Part shown: in pieces, positions 1 to 6,609 of the stretch
How the letters are laid out: each line of letters starts with the position of its first letter
How positions within the stretch are numbered: position 1 is the stretch's first letter
From: Halobacteriales archaeon QS_9_70_65
GTDB lineage: Archaea; Halobacteriota; Halobacteria; Halobacteriales; Haloarculaceae
Direction of reading: 5' to 3'
DNA: 12,407 nt
Assembly (NCBI GenBank): GCA_003023535.1
Contig: PXSC01000077.1
Span: 1 to 12,407 of the forward strand
Translations under genes and position numbers: made by a program
The notes under the pieces: generated by a model
The model's database searches: none
Seen by the model: the letters and a program-made list of their open reading frames with translations, nothing else
Told to the model about the DNA's origin: nothing

Positions 1-1
1 G

Positions 2-199
2 CGGAACAACCTCCCGCTCGGCGAACTGATCCCTCACAAGTACGAGATAACCGACGCCGACGGCGGTCACGTCGGTCGCATCGAGGGCCAGCTGTCGGTT
101 CGAGACCGCTACGAGATAACCATCGACGACGCCAGCTCCGTCCCCAAGGAGGCCGTCGTCGCGGCGGCGATGGTCATCGACGCCATCCAGGGCAACTGA
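2..199 (+). CDS. LURP-one-related family protein, C-terminal end (5' truncated by window edge)
   Basis: Only the last 65 residues are inside the window; the reading frame is open from base 2 to a TGA at 197-199. The fragment contains IPHKYEITDADGG, then RYEITIDD, and ends VVAAAMVIDAIQGN. I recognise this as the C-terminal part of haloarchaeal members of the LURP-one/Tubby-like (scramblase-like) beta-barrel family, in which strands of the form YEI.D..G alternate and a hydrophobic C-terminal helix (AAAMVIDAI) plugs the barrel. The family's biochemical role in archaea is not established; a lipid- or membrane-associated role is only a guess from the fold. No other gene within 350 bp downstream shares its direction closely enough to suggest an operon. 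Family assignment is from remembered sequence similarity, not a search. Confidence 0.72.
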   Translation, partial: RNNLPLGELIPHKYEITDADGGHVGRIEGQLSVRDRYEITIDDASSVPKEAVVAAAMVIDAIQGN

Positions 200-556
200 T
201 ACCGGTCGTCGCCGCCGGGAGACACGTTCCAGTCCCACGACGGCCCGGTCGGGGTGGGAGGCGGCACGGCCGCGGCGCTCGTCGCCGGCCGCCGACCCCG
301 GTGTCGGCAGTGCAGAGGTACCGGCGCCCCCACGATGGTCGAGGCCGGGGCGACCGGCGAGGCCACACTCCAAGACCGCCCCGTCGACGGCCGTTCGCCG
401 GCTATCCGCCGGACGGCCGTCCGACTCGACGACCCGGCGCGGGTGCCCCACCTTCGGCACCGGACTTCTCTGCCGACGAATCGCGACCTTCCGGGCGTCC
501 GGACCGCATGAAAGCATTTGTGTGAGTGGACGGCATGTCTGGTGAGACACGATACG
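200..556. other. Intergenic stretch without a supportable gene
   Basis: Open frames exist here on both strands, but their products are rich in Arg, Pro, Ala and Gly, lack the acidic bias of haloarchaeal proteins and show no motif. No tRNA, rRNA or clear poly-T terminator is visible after the LURP stop. Near the right end there is an A/T-richer patch (AAAGCATTTG, 511-520), which could be a weak promoter element for the lipoprotein gene, and GGTGAG at 541-546, a possible ribosome binding site ten bases before the ATG at 557. A short degraded gene could be hidden here, but nothing identifies one. Confidence 0.5.
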
Positions 557-1033
557 ATGACCCCGACCGACCGCCCTGGACGCACGACGGATACGACGCG
601 TCCTCCGTCCGCCCTGAGTAGTAGAGCCGGACGACCCGACGGTCGCCCGAACCGCCCCGTGGGGACGAGTATCGACCGTCGAGGCGTCCTGAAAGGACTC
701 GGTGTCCTTCCGGCCGTCGCGGCGGCGGGCTGTACGATAGGCGGGAGCGGCGCCTACGACGCGACCGTCCGCAACGGGACGGACGAGCATCTGGAGATCT
801 CGATCCAGGTGACGGACGGCGACTCGACCCCGGTCGACACGTCTTTTACATTGGCTCCCGCCGAGACGGCGGAACTCGACCCGTCGGAGAACACGTTCAA
901 GCAGGCGTCGACCTACACGGTCGAGGTCGACGCCGGCGGCGACCGCCGAGACACCTACGAATACGAGGCCGACAACTCGCTCGTCATCGTCGCACGGAGC
1001 GACACCATCGCCTTTCTGATACAGAAGGGGTGA
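557..1033 (+). CDS. Small Tat-exported lipoprotein of unknown function
   Basis: This encodes a small membrane-anchored extracellular protein. From the ATG at 557 it has 158 residues. A twin-arginine signal (DRRGVLKGLGVLP) is followed by a lipobox, AAAGC, whose Cys would be lipidated. The mature part of about 100 residues looks like one beta-sandwich domain: alternating strands (YDATVRNGTDEHLEISIQV, FTLAPAETAEL, YTVEVDAGG), acidic and without catalytic motifs. This resembles the many small haloarchaeal lipoproteins with an Ig-like fold, but I cannot name a family. The start is uncertain. An in-frame GTG at 659 would give a conventional short n-region (124 residues), and residues between the two starts are Arg/Pro-rich and look non-coding. 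However, GGTGAG lies ten bases before the 557 ATG, and I see no ribosome binding site before 659. It stands alone, with gene-free DNA on both sides. Confidence 0.75.
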   Translation: MTPTDRPGRTTDTTRPPSALSSRAGRPDGRPNRPVGTSIDRRGVLKGLGVLPAVAAAGCTIGGSGAYDATVRNGTDEHLEISIQVTDGDSTPVDTSFTLAPAETAELDPSENTFKQASTYTVEVDAGGDRRDTYEYEADNSLVIVARSDTIAFLIQKG

Positions 1034-1373
1034 CGCGGTATCCACCGCCCACGTTCACGCCCGGCGCGGTTCTCCCGACCGCACGGCGGCTGTCCCGTCG
1101 ACCGTACGCTCCGGGCGCCGGGCCGGCGGGGCTCGCGCTCCCGTGCGCTGGACGGCAATGCGCCCGCGCCCGTCGCCACAGGCAGCCTCCGGGCTGCCGT
1201 GACGGCGGGCCACGGTCCCTTCACCGCGGTCGCCCGACGGGGTCTACGCGACCGGCAGATGCGAGAGCCCGCCGGCGGCGGGTGCCCGGCGCAGCATCTA
1301 AAGCGACCCCTCGGGCGCCGTCGGCCCTCCTCGGCGAGACCGTCGCCGGCCGCACACCCTCGGCCGCCGTGTC

Positions 1374-1392
1374 CCGACCCGGACCGGGTCGG
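1374..1392. promoter_or_regulatory. Perfect 19-nt palindrome upstream of rtcA, possible operator
   Basis: CCGACCCGG (1374-1382) is the exact reverse complement of CCGGGTCGG (1384-1392) around a single central A. It ends four bases before the T-rich box proposed as the rtcA promoter, where a dimeric repressor or activator would bind. It could alternatively be the stem of a terminator for upstream transcription, though only TTT follows it. A regulatory role is inferred from position and symmetry alone. Confidence 0.4.
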
Positions 1393-1396
1393 AAGG

Positions 1397-1403
1397 TTTG
1401 TTG
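1397..1403 (+). promoter_or_regulatory. Weak TATA-like box for rtcA
   Basis: TTTGTTG is the only A/T-rich stretch near the rtcA start in otherwise nearly pure GC DNA. Its centre lies about 28 nt before the ATG at 1428, the spacing expected for a leaderless archaeal transcript. It is not a canonical haloarchaeal TATA box, so support is positional. Confidence 0.4.
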
Positions 1404-1427
1404 CGTCCCGCCCCCGCGTCCGTACCG

Positions 1428-2329
1428 ATGCTCGAGATCGACGGCGACGACGGCGGCGGCCAGGTGGTCCGGACGGCGGTGACGCTGTCGGCGCTGACCG
1501 GCGAGGCGGTTCGGGTCACCGAGGTCCGCGGCGACCGCCCGGAACCGGGGATGCGGCCGCAGCACGTCGCGGCCGTCGAGGCGGCCGCGGCGCTGTGTTC
1601 GGCGACCGTCGACGGCGCCGGCGAGGGCGCCGACGAACTCGTCTTCCGGCCCGACGCGGTGCGGGCGACCGACGTCGCCGTCGACGTCGGCACCGCCGGC
1701 AGCGTCGCGCTCGTCCTCGACGCGGTGCTGCCGCTGGCGACCGCGCTGTCGGCGCCGGCGACCGTGACGGTGACCGGCGGCACGGACGTCGAGTGGGCGC
1801 CCTCCGCCGGGTCGAGGTCCACTCCGTCGCCGACGGACGGCTCGCCGACGCCGAGGTAGCCGAACGACAGGCCGCCGCGGCCGCCGAGGCGGTCGAGACG
1901 GCCCCGGTCGGCACCGAGACCACCTACGCCGACGCCGACTGTGCCGGCTCGTCGGTCGTCCTCGTCGCCGTCTACGAGGGCAGCCGGGCGGGCTTCACCG
2001 CTCTCGGGGAGGCCGGGCGGCCGTCAGAGGCCGTCGCCGCCGACGCCGTCGAAGCCTTCCGGCAGTTCCAGGGCGGCGACGCGGCCGTCGATCGCCACCT
2101 CGCCGACCAGCTCCAGCTCCCGCTGGCGCTGGCCGGCGGCGAGGTGACCGCCCCGGAGGCGACCACCCACGTCGAGACCAACCGCTCGGTCGTCGCGGCC
2201 TTCGGCAACGACCCGGCCGTCGAGCGCCGCGACGGCGGCGTCCGGCTGTCCGGGGGGAGTTCCGGGACCGGGACCGGGACCGGGACCGGGACCGGGTCCG
2301 GGTCCGGGTCCGGGTCCGGGTCGGGGTAG
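1428..2329 (+). pseudogene. rtcA: RNA 3'-terminal phosphate cyclase with internal deletion and frameshift
   Basis: RtcA uses ATP to convert RNA 3'-phosphates into 2',3'-cyclic phosphates. The first frame (ATG 1428) begins MLEIDGDDGGGQVVRTAVTL and continues with RGDRPEPGMRPQHVAAVEA and GGTDVEWAP, hallmark RtcA N-terminal motifs. Near 1801-1812 similarity jumps to another frame at RVEVHSVADGRLADAEVAERQ and runs to the end through HLADQLQLPLALAGG and THVETN. The His of THVETN (codon 2168-2170) aligns with the adenylated catalytic His of the family. Between the two halves the usual stretch with the GFYPAGGG motif is absent. By memory of the family (about 340 residues) roughly 50-55 residues are missing, and the remaining length of 902 nt is not a multiple of three. 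As written it cannot give a full enzyme. The C-terminus carries a Gly-Thr/Gly-Ser tail not typical of RtcA. The next gene starts 49 bp downstream. Confidence 0.85.
2263..2322 (+). repeat. Hexanucleotide tandem repeat at the 3' end of rtcA
   Basis: Five perfect copies of CGGGAC (2263-2292) are followed directly by five perfect copies of CGGGTC (2293-2322). Read in the second rtcA frame they encode (Gly-Thr)5(Gly-Ser)5 before the stop at 2327-2329. The two blocks differ by one base per unit, so the tract probably grew by slippage twice, or by one substitution that then spread. It is a likely site of copy-number variation between strains; changes of six bases would keep the frame. Confidence 0.93.
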
Positions 2330-2378
2330 CCCGCCGGCGACCCAAACGCCGATGCCGTCGCGGGCCGAAGGGCCGGCG

Positions 2379-2884
2379 ATGGGACACCACACCTTCGACG
2401 TCGAGATGGCCGACGCCCTGGACGATCCCTCGCGGTACGAGCACCTCTCGGCGGCGGAGCTGGTCGGCGCCGCGGCCCTCGCCGCCGCCGACCGCGTTCT
2501 CGACGTCGGCAGCGGCACCGGATTTTATACGGACACCCTCGCCGGGGTGGCCGACCGCGTCTACGCCGTCGACCTCCAGCCGGCGATGGCGGCCCGCTAC
2601 CGCGAGCGGGGCGTCCCCGACGGCGTCGATCTCGCGTCGCCGTCTCGACGATGACCTACCACGAGCTGCCGGCGGCGGCGCTCGACGAGCTGGCCCGCGT
2701 CGTCCGCCCCGGCGGGCGGCTCGTCGTCGCCGACTGGGCGGCGTCCGGCCCCGGCGAGGCCGGCCCGCCGCCCGCCGAGCGGTTCGACGCCTGGACGGCC
2801 GCCGCCGCCGTCGACGACGCCGGCTTCACCGTCCGGCGGACGGAGTCGCGAATCGAGACGTTCCTGCTGACGGCCGTTCGCTGA
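2379..2884 (+). pseudogene. Class I SAM-dependent methyltransferase with internal deletion and frameshift
   Basis: This is a Rossmann-fold methyltransferase of the small haloarchaeal type that begins MGHHTFDVE. The first frame holds the SAM-binding motif I, LDVGSGTGFYTD (about residues 41-52), and post-I VYAVDLQPAM. It then reads ERGVPDGVDL and breaks near 2636-2640. The second frame resumes with AVSTMTYHE (from 2639) and continues through VVRPGGRLVVADW and the C-terminal half to the stop at 2882-2884. About 15-18 residues expected between the two parts (the motif II region, typically ADxxDLPFxDxxxD) are missing, together with a frame change. Substrate is unknown. The ATG at 2379 is preferred over an earlier in-frame ATG at 2352 because homologues, as I recall them, begin MGHHTFDVE. 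It follows rtcA by 49 bp in the same direction. As written it is split into two non-functional frames. Confidence 0.8.
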
Positions 2885-2893
2885 CCGCCGCGG

Positions 2894-2899
2894 TTTTGA
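2894..2899 (+). promoter_or_regulatory. TATA-like box for the carbon-nitrogen hydrolase gene
   Basis: TTTTGA sits in a 37-bp GC-rich gap between the methyltransferase stop and the hydrolase ATG. Its centre is about 26 nt before the start codon at 2922, matching a leaderless transcript. Confidence 0.45.
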
Positions 2900-2921
2900 C
2901 GCGGCCGCCGCTACGGCCGGC

Positions 2922-3629
2922 ATGCCACCGACCGTCGCCGCCTGCCAGACGGCCGTCGACGACCTGGACGTCGGCTCGAACCTCGAGACCGTCGAGTCCC
3001 GGCTCGAGGCGCTTCCCGCCCGCGTCGACGTCGCCTGCTTTCCCGAGATGGCGCTGACAGGATTCGTCCCCGACGGCCGCATTCACGAGGCGGCGCTGAC
3101 CCGCGACGGCCCCGAACTCGACCGGGTCGCGGCCGCCGCCGCGGCGACCGGGACCGACGTCCTCGTCGGCTACGTCGAGGCCGGCGACGACGCCCTCTAC
3201 AACGCGGCGGCGTACCTCGGCGCCGACGGCCCGCGGACGGTCTACCGGAAGCGACACCTCTGGGGCGGCGAAAGGGCCGTCCTGGCGCCCGGCGACGCGC
3301 GCGTCACGCTGGAGACGCCGCTGGGATCGACGGGACTGCTGACCTGCTACGACCTGAATTTCGTCGACGAGAGCGCCGCCCTCGCCGCCGAGGCCGTCGA
3401 GGCGCTGCTGGTGGCCGGCGCCTGGCCGGCGACGCACGCCGACAACTGGCGGCTCCTGTTGCGGGCGCGGGCGCTCGACGGCGTCCGGTGGGCCGTCGGC
3501 GCCGGCCGGACCGGCCGCCGCGACGTCGCCGACGCCCGGGTCACCGACTACGCCGGGCCGTCCTGGAGCGGCAGCGCGAGCTGGTCGGCGCCCTCGACGG
3601 GTGAGTCCGGCTCGCACTACCGGCTGTAA
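2922..3629 (+). CDS. Nitrilase-family carbon-nitrogen hydrolase, C-terminus altered by frameshift
   Basis: This is an amidase/nitrilase-superfamily enzyme that hydrolyses non-peptide C-N bonds. All three catalytic residues are visible: Glu42 in CFPEMALTGF, Lys110 in YRKRHLWG, and Cys142 in LLTCYDLNF. The conserved block after it (RARALDGVRWAVGAGRTGRRDV) is also intact. At about 3550-3560 the native frame is lost after VTDYAGP. The expected tail resumes in another frame as VLERQRELVGALDG and stops with TGA at 3602-3604. Roughly 30-35 residues that normally separate these blocks are missing. The frame as written instead runs on to 3629 with an unrelated Ser-rich end (235 residues). The catalytic core could fold, but the last strands of the sandwich and the C-terminal segment used for dimer contacts would be lost. 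The substrate cannot be inferred. It has its own T-rich promoter-like box at 2894-2899. Confidence 0.8.
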   Translation: MPPTVAACQTAVDDLDVGSNLETVESRLEALPARVDVACFPEMALTGFVPDGRIHEAALTRDGPELDRVAAAAAATGTDVLVGYVEAGDDALYNAAAYLGADGPRTVYRKRHLWGGERAVLAPGDARVTLETPLGSTGLLTCYDLNFVDESAALAAEAVEALLVAGAWPATHADNWRLLLRARALDGVRWAVGAGRTGRRDVADARVTDYAGPSWSGSASWSAPSTGESGSHYRL

Positions 3630-3919
3630 TCCTCTCGAGATTTCTCGACGATACCCGACCTGGTGTGCGACGAACGGCCGGTGGACGTACAGCAGGTCCA
3701 GCGTCGCGGCGCCCGGGCGCTCGGTGCCGGCGCGGGTAGGGAACGGGCGGGCGCGCGCGGCCCCCTCGCCGACCGCGTGCTCGTCGTCGTGCCACTCGGC
3801 CGTCTCGACGTGCCGGTAGCCGGCCTCCAGCGCCGTCCGGACGCTCTCGACGCAGGTCCCGTGGTCGGTGACGTCGTAGGTGTCGGGCCCGCCGGACCCG
3901 AACCGACGGTCACGGCCAC
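3617..3919 (-). pseudogene. Aldo/keto reductase remnant
   Basis: On the minus strand the frame around 3881-3780 reads TYDVTDHGTCVESVRTALE, then AGYRHVETAEWHDDEHAVGEG, the N-terminal NADPH-dependent aldo/keto reductase pattern. A short distance on, at about 3700-3681, LDLLYVH is recognisable, the strand that normally carries the active-site His. Aldo/keto reductases are about 260-320 residues; only about 100 remain, and the middle and most of the C-terminal half are gone. The usual Asp of HxDTA is Glu and the usual catalytic Tyr is His in this copy, so decay is by substitution as well as deletion. The ATG at 3919 gives MAVTVGSG in a different frame from TYDVTD. Another frame ends GIVEKSREDYSR before a stop at 3617-3619, possibly the old C-terminus. 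It converges on the hydrolase gene and diverges from the acetyltransferase gene. Exact boundaries are uncertain. Confidence 0.6.
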
Positions 3920-3967
3920 GGTCGTGCCGGCCGGCCCAGGACTCCCCCGACACGACTGCGGCGAGCG

Positions 3968-3974
3968 CTTTAGT
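3968..3974 (+). promoter_or_regulatory. TATA-like box for the arylamine N-acetyltransferase gene
   Basis: CTTTAGT is the only A/T-rich heptamer in the gap before the start codon. It is centred 26 nt before the ATG at 3997, so transcription would begin at or next to the start codon. Confidence 0.5.
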
Positions 3975-3996
3975 CGCCGACCGCCGTACCGCGGGC

Positions 3997-4779
3997 ATGG
4001 ACGCCGACGCCTACCTCGCCCGTCTCGGATTCGACCCCGGCCGGGCGTGGCCGCCGACGCTCGAGACCCTCGCCCGCCTGCAGTCGGCGCACGTCCGAAC
4101 GATCCCCTTCGAGACGCTGTCGATCACCGGCCCGCCCGATGCGCCGCCCGGCGACGGTGTCACCCTCTCGCTGCCGGCGCTGTACGAGAAGATCGTCGAG
4201 GACGAACGCGGCGGCTTCTGTTACGAGCTGAACGGGCTGTTCGGCTGGCTGCTCGCCGAGTTGGGCTTCGACGTCGACCGTCTCGCCGCCGCGGTTCTCG
4301 ACGACGACGGGTCTCCCCGGCCGCCCGCGAACCACCACGCCCTCCGGGTGCGGCTCGGGGAGCCGTACTTGATCGACGTCGGCCTCGGAACGCCGAAGCT
4401 CCGGCGGCCGGTGCCGGTCGGCGGCCGGGCCGGCCCGGACACCGCCGGCGTCGAGTGGGCGACCGTCGAAAGCGACCGCCCCGACGCCGACTACGTCGCC
4501 CGGTTCAGCCGGCACGGCAGCGGCTGGACCGACCGGTACGTCCTCACCACGACGCCGCGAGATCTCGAGTACTTCGCCGCGACCTGCGACTACCTGACGA
4601 CGGCCCCCGAGTCGCCGTTCACCGGCGACCCGACGGTCAACGTCGGCACCGAGCGGGGGTACAGGCGGCTGACGGCCGACTCCCTCGTCGAGATCGTCGA
4701 CGGCGAGGAACGCGAGCGAGCCGTCGACCCCGGGGAGTGGACCGACGTCCTCGCGTCGGAGTTCAGAATCCGGTACTGA
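3997..4779 (+). CDS. Arylamine N-acetyltransferase
   Basis: NAT enzymes transfer an acetyl or other acyl group from CoA to arylamines or hydrazines through a Cys-His-Asp triad. The protein of 260 residues has the usual NAT length. It begins MDADAYLARLGFD, followed by LQSAHVRTIPFETL, a family hallmark. The triad is complete: Cys75 in RGGFCYELN, His113 in NHHALRV and Asp127 in LIDVGLG. The 38-residue Cys-His spacing equals that of the Salmonella enzyme (Cys69-His107). C-terminal motifs include YVLTTTPRDLEYF and FTGDPTVNVGTERGYRRLT. I chose the ATG at 3997 because the frame upstream is Arg/Pro-rich, the family consensus starts here, and a TATA-like box lies 26 nt before it. This gene is intact although most neighbours are broken. 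Its natural substrate is unknown; detoxification or a biosynthetic acyl transfer are both possible. Confidence 0.92.
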   Translation: MDADAYLARLGFDPGRAWPPTLETLARLQSAHVRTIPFETLSITGPPDAPPGDGVTLSLPALYEKIVEDERGGFCYELNGLFGWLLAELGFDVDRLAAAVLDDDGSPRPPANHHALRVRLGEPYLIDVGLGTPKLRRPVPVGGRAGPDTAGVEWATVESDRPDADYVARFSRHGSGWTDRYVLTTTPRDLEYFAATCDYLTTAPESPFTGDPTVNVGTERGYRRLTADSLVEIVDGEERERAVDPGEWTDVLASEFRIRY

Positions 4780-4801
4780 GGGCCGCTCCGTTCGCGGCCG
4801 A

Positions 4802-4816
4802 CGGACCGGCGGTCCG
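4802..4816. terminator. Hairpin between convergent genes, possible bidirectional terminator
   Basis: CGGACC (4802-4807) and GGTCCG (4811-4816) form a perfect 6-bp stem with a GGC loop in the 70-bp gap between the acetyltransferase stop and the purple acid phosphatase stop. The location between converging genes suits a terminator, but no T-run follows on either strand, and archaeal termination relies mainly on T-runs. Confidence 0.3.
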
Positions 4817-4849
4817 GTCGTCCTGCCGCGAAGCGTGCCGTCGACCGCC

Positions 4850-6609
4850 TCAGGTTTCGACGCCGACGACCGTCTCCTGACTCTCGGTGCCCGGAACGTC
4901 GAGCCAGTCGTCGCCGTTCTGGTCGTTCTCGACGTCCCGCGCCTGTGACGGGCCGAGCGTGTACCGCCCGGTGTCGTCGGCTCCCGTCGGCACCTCGACG
5001 AAGTAGTTCACCGTTCCGCTCGTTCCCGATCCGTTCGACTCGTTGAAGTAAACCCACTGGGTGTCGCCGGGGGCGCCGTCGTCGGTCCGGACGGCGTCGC
5101 CGCCCTCGACATCCCAGGAGGCCGGGATGCGGTCACGAATCTCGACCTCGCGGGTCGCGTCGTAGGTCAGCGTGACCCGATCCGTCTGCCCCGCCGTGAA
5201 GACGGAGCCGTCGTCGTCGCGGCCGCCCTGGACGACGACGTCGTCCTCGACCGGACCGTCGTAGTCGCTCGTCTGTTTCGGCCGCCTGGCGCCGGCGTCG
5301 GTTCGCTCGTCGGCCTTGCGAATCTCGAAGCTGTCCCTGACGACGAGTTCGTCCCCGAGTCCGTCGCCGTCGAGGCTGTCGGTGGTGACGTACTCGACGC
5401 GAATCCGCTCGTCGGTGATGTCGAGCCGCTCGACGCCGTAGTGGTCGTTCGTCCGCCGGGCGAGGTAGTCGCCGGGCTGCCGGTTGCCGAAGCCGTAGTG
5501 GGAGACGCCGCCGGTACCGTTCGTGAGGTAGGTGGTGCCGAGGTCGGTCTCGTCGTACTCCCAGGCGTCGGCCGGCGCGTAGTCGTCCCGGCCGGGGCGG
5601 GCCGTGATGGGCTTGGTCCGCTCCCAGACGTGATTGTCGCCGCAGAAGGCGAGGTCGACGCCGTACTCGTCGAAGATGGTGCCCCAGCGGTCCCGCAGCA
5701 GGTCCCGCGGGGCGTGGTCCGGCGAACGTCGCCGTAGGTGACGCCGCCGGCCTCGCAGCGCGGGTCGTAGATCGGGACGAACTCCTCGCCGCGGCTGACG
5801 TCGCCGCAGCCGTCGGTCGACGTCGACAGCGCGACGAAGCGGGTGTTGTCGTAGTCGAAGTGGTACCACCGCTGTTCGTGCTGCGTGTCGTCCGGGCTCA
5901 GCGGGTCGTCGATCGGCATCAGGTCGTTGAGCCGCCGGTCGTACTGGACGAGCGCGGTTCCGGGTTCGGCCTCGTGGTTGCCCGCGGCGGTCATGAACGG
6001 CGTCTCCGCGAAGAAGTCCTCGAAGGTGTCGAAGTACAGCTCCCACGTCGACGGCACGCCGTTGGCGTAGGAGATGTCGCCGGCGAGAATCTGGAGGTCC
6101 GAATCCAGCGACTGTGCGACCGCCATCACCTCGTCGGGGTTCTCGTCGTCGGGCCGCTGGAAGGCGTTCTCCGGGTCGGCGATGCCGTGGTCGCTGACGG
6201 CCGTCACGCTGAAGCCGTCCGTCGTGTCCGGCGCCGTCTCGACCTCGAACGGCCCCGCACGCCGGCCATCGAGGATGGCCTCGTACTCGTAGGTCGCGCC
6301 CGAGGCGAGGCCGGTGACCGTCGCGGCGTAGGCGACGGCCTCCTGGCCGGGCAGGGGGTTGGCCTCGGCGGCGACGGTCGTCTTCGGCTCGTCCGGCCGG
6401 CCGATCTCGAGGCGGGCCTCGGCGGCGGGCGCGCCCGACCAGCCGATCCGCAGCGTCGAGGCCGGGTCGCGGCCGTAGGCGGCGTGGACGCCGGCCGGCC
6501 CCTCGTCCGGCGTCTGCTGGCCCGCGACCGAGTTGACGAAGAACGGTGCCGTCGCCGCCCCGGCGACCCCGCGGAGCAGGTCGCGCCGCTCGAGGTCCCC
6601 GTCAGTCAT
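4850..6609 (-). pseudogene. Purple-acid-phosphatase-like metallophosphoesterase with internal deletion and frameshift
   Basis: This is a secreted phosphomonoesterase of the purple acid phosphatase type. The N-terminus has a Tat signal (LERRDLLRGVAGAA). Next comes a fibronectin-III-like domain (about residues 40-130, ending in TYEYEAILDG), then metallophosphatase motifs VSDHGI, LAGDISYANG and AAGNHEAEPG. After TYGDVR, near 5720-5735, similarity moves to another frame: SPDHAPRDLL, WGTIFDEYGVDLAF, then GDNHVWERTKP. Roughly 30-40 residues are missing between them, including the strand with the VxxH metal ligand. In the last metal motif, normally GHxHxYER, the first His is Asp. The second frame continues with a beta-rich C-terminal domain (RVTLTYD, TVNYFVEVP, GRYTLGPSQARD) resembling accessory domains of haloarchaeal exoenzymes. 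Its ATG overlaps the phoD stop by 8 nt (6602-6609), so the two were co-transcribed and probably translationally coupled. Confidence 0.82.

Larger units (their letters stand above)
1034..1427. other. Gene-free stretch with hairpins between the lipoprotein gene and rtcA
   Basis: No convincing coding sequence is present on either strand; the open frames are Arg/Pro-rich shadows or extensions of frames from rtcA. The stretch does contain structure. A perfect 7-bp stem with a TCCG tetraloop lies at 1181-1198 (GGCAGCC/GGCTGCC), and a weaker 6-bp GC hairpin at 1268-1282 (CCCGCC/GGCGGG). A 19-nt palindrome at 1374-1392 is listed separately. The hairpins could act in transcript 3' ends or in a small RNA, but GC-rich DNA makes such stems by chance and neither is followed by a T-run. 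Confidence 0.45.

Noticed and set aside
254..511. 85-residue plus-strand frame with a CRQC pair, considered as a small zinc protein
   Set aside because: Only one Cys pair, Arg/Pro-rich, no second zinc-binding half and no acidic bias.
1199..1800. Upstream part of the long frame that contains the second half of rtcA, read as one 376-residue protein
   Set aside because: The portion before about 1802 is Arg/Gly-rich and in the wrong frame relative to the conserved RtcA N-terminus starting at 1428.
2826..3998. 390-residue minus-strand frame
   Set aside because: Only its first part (about 3881-3680) resembles a protein, the aldo/keto reductase remnant; the remainder is antisense to the C-N hydrolase.
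3663..4880. 405-residue plus-strand frame overlapping the acetyltransferase
   Set aside because: Out-of-frame, Arg/Pro-rich shadow of the acetyltransferase, whose triad lies in the other frame.
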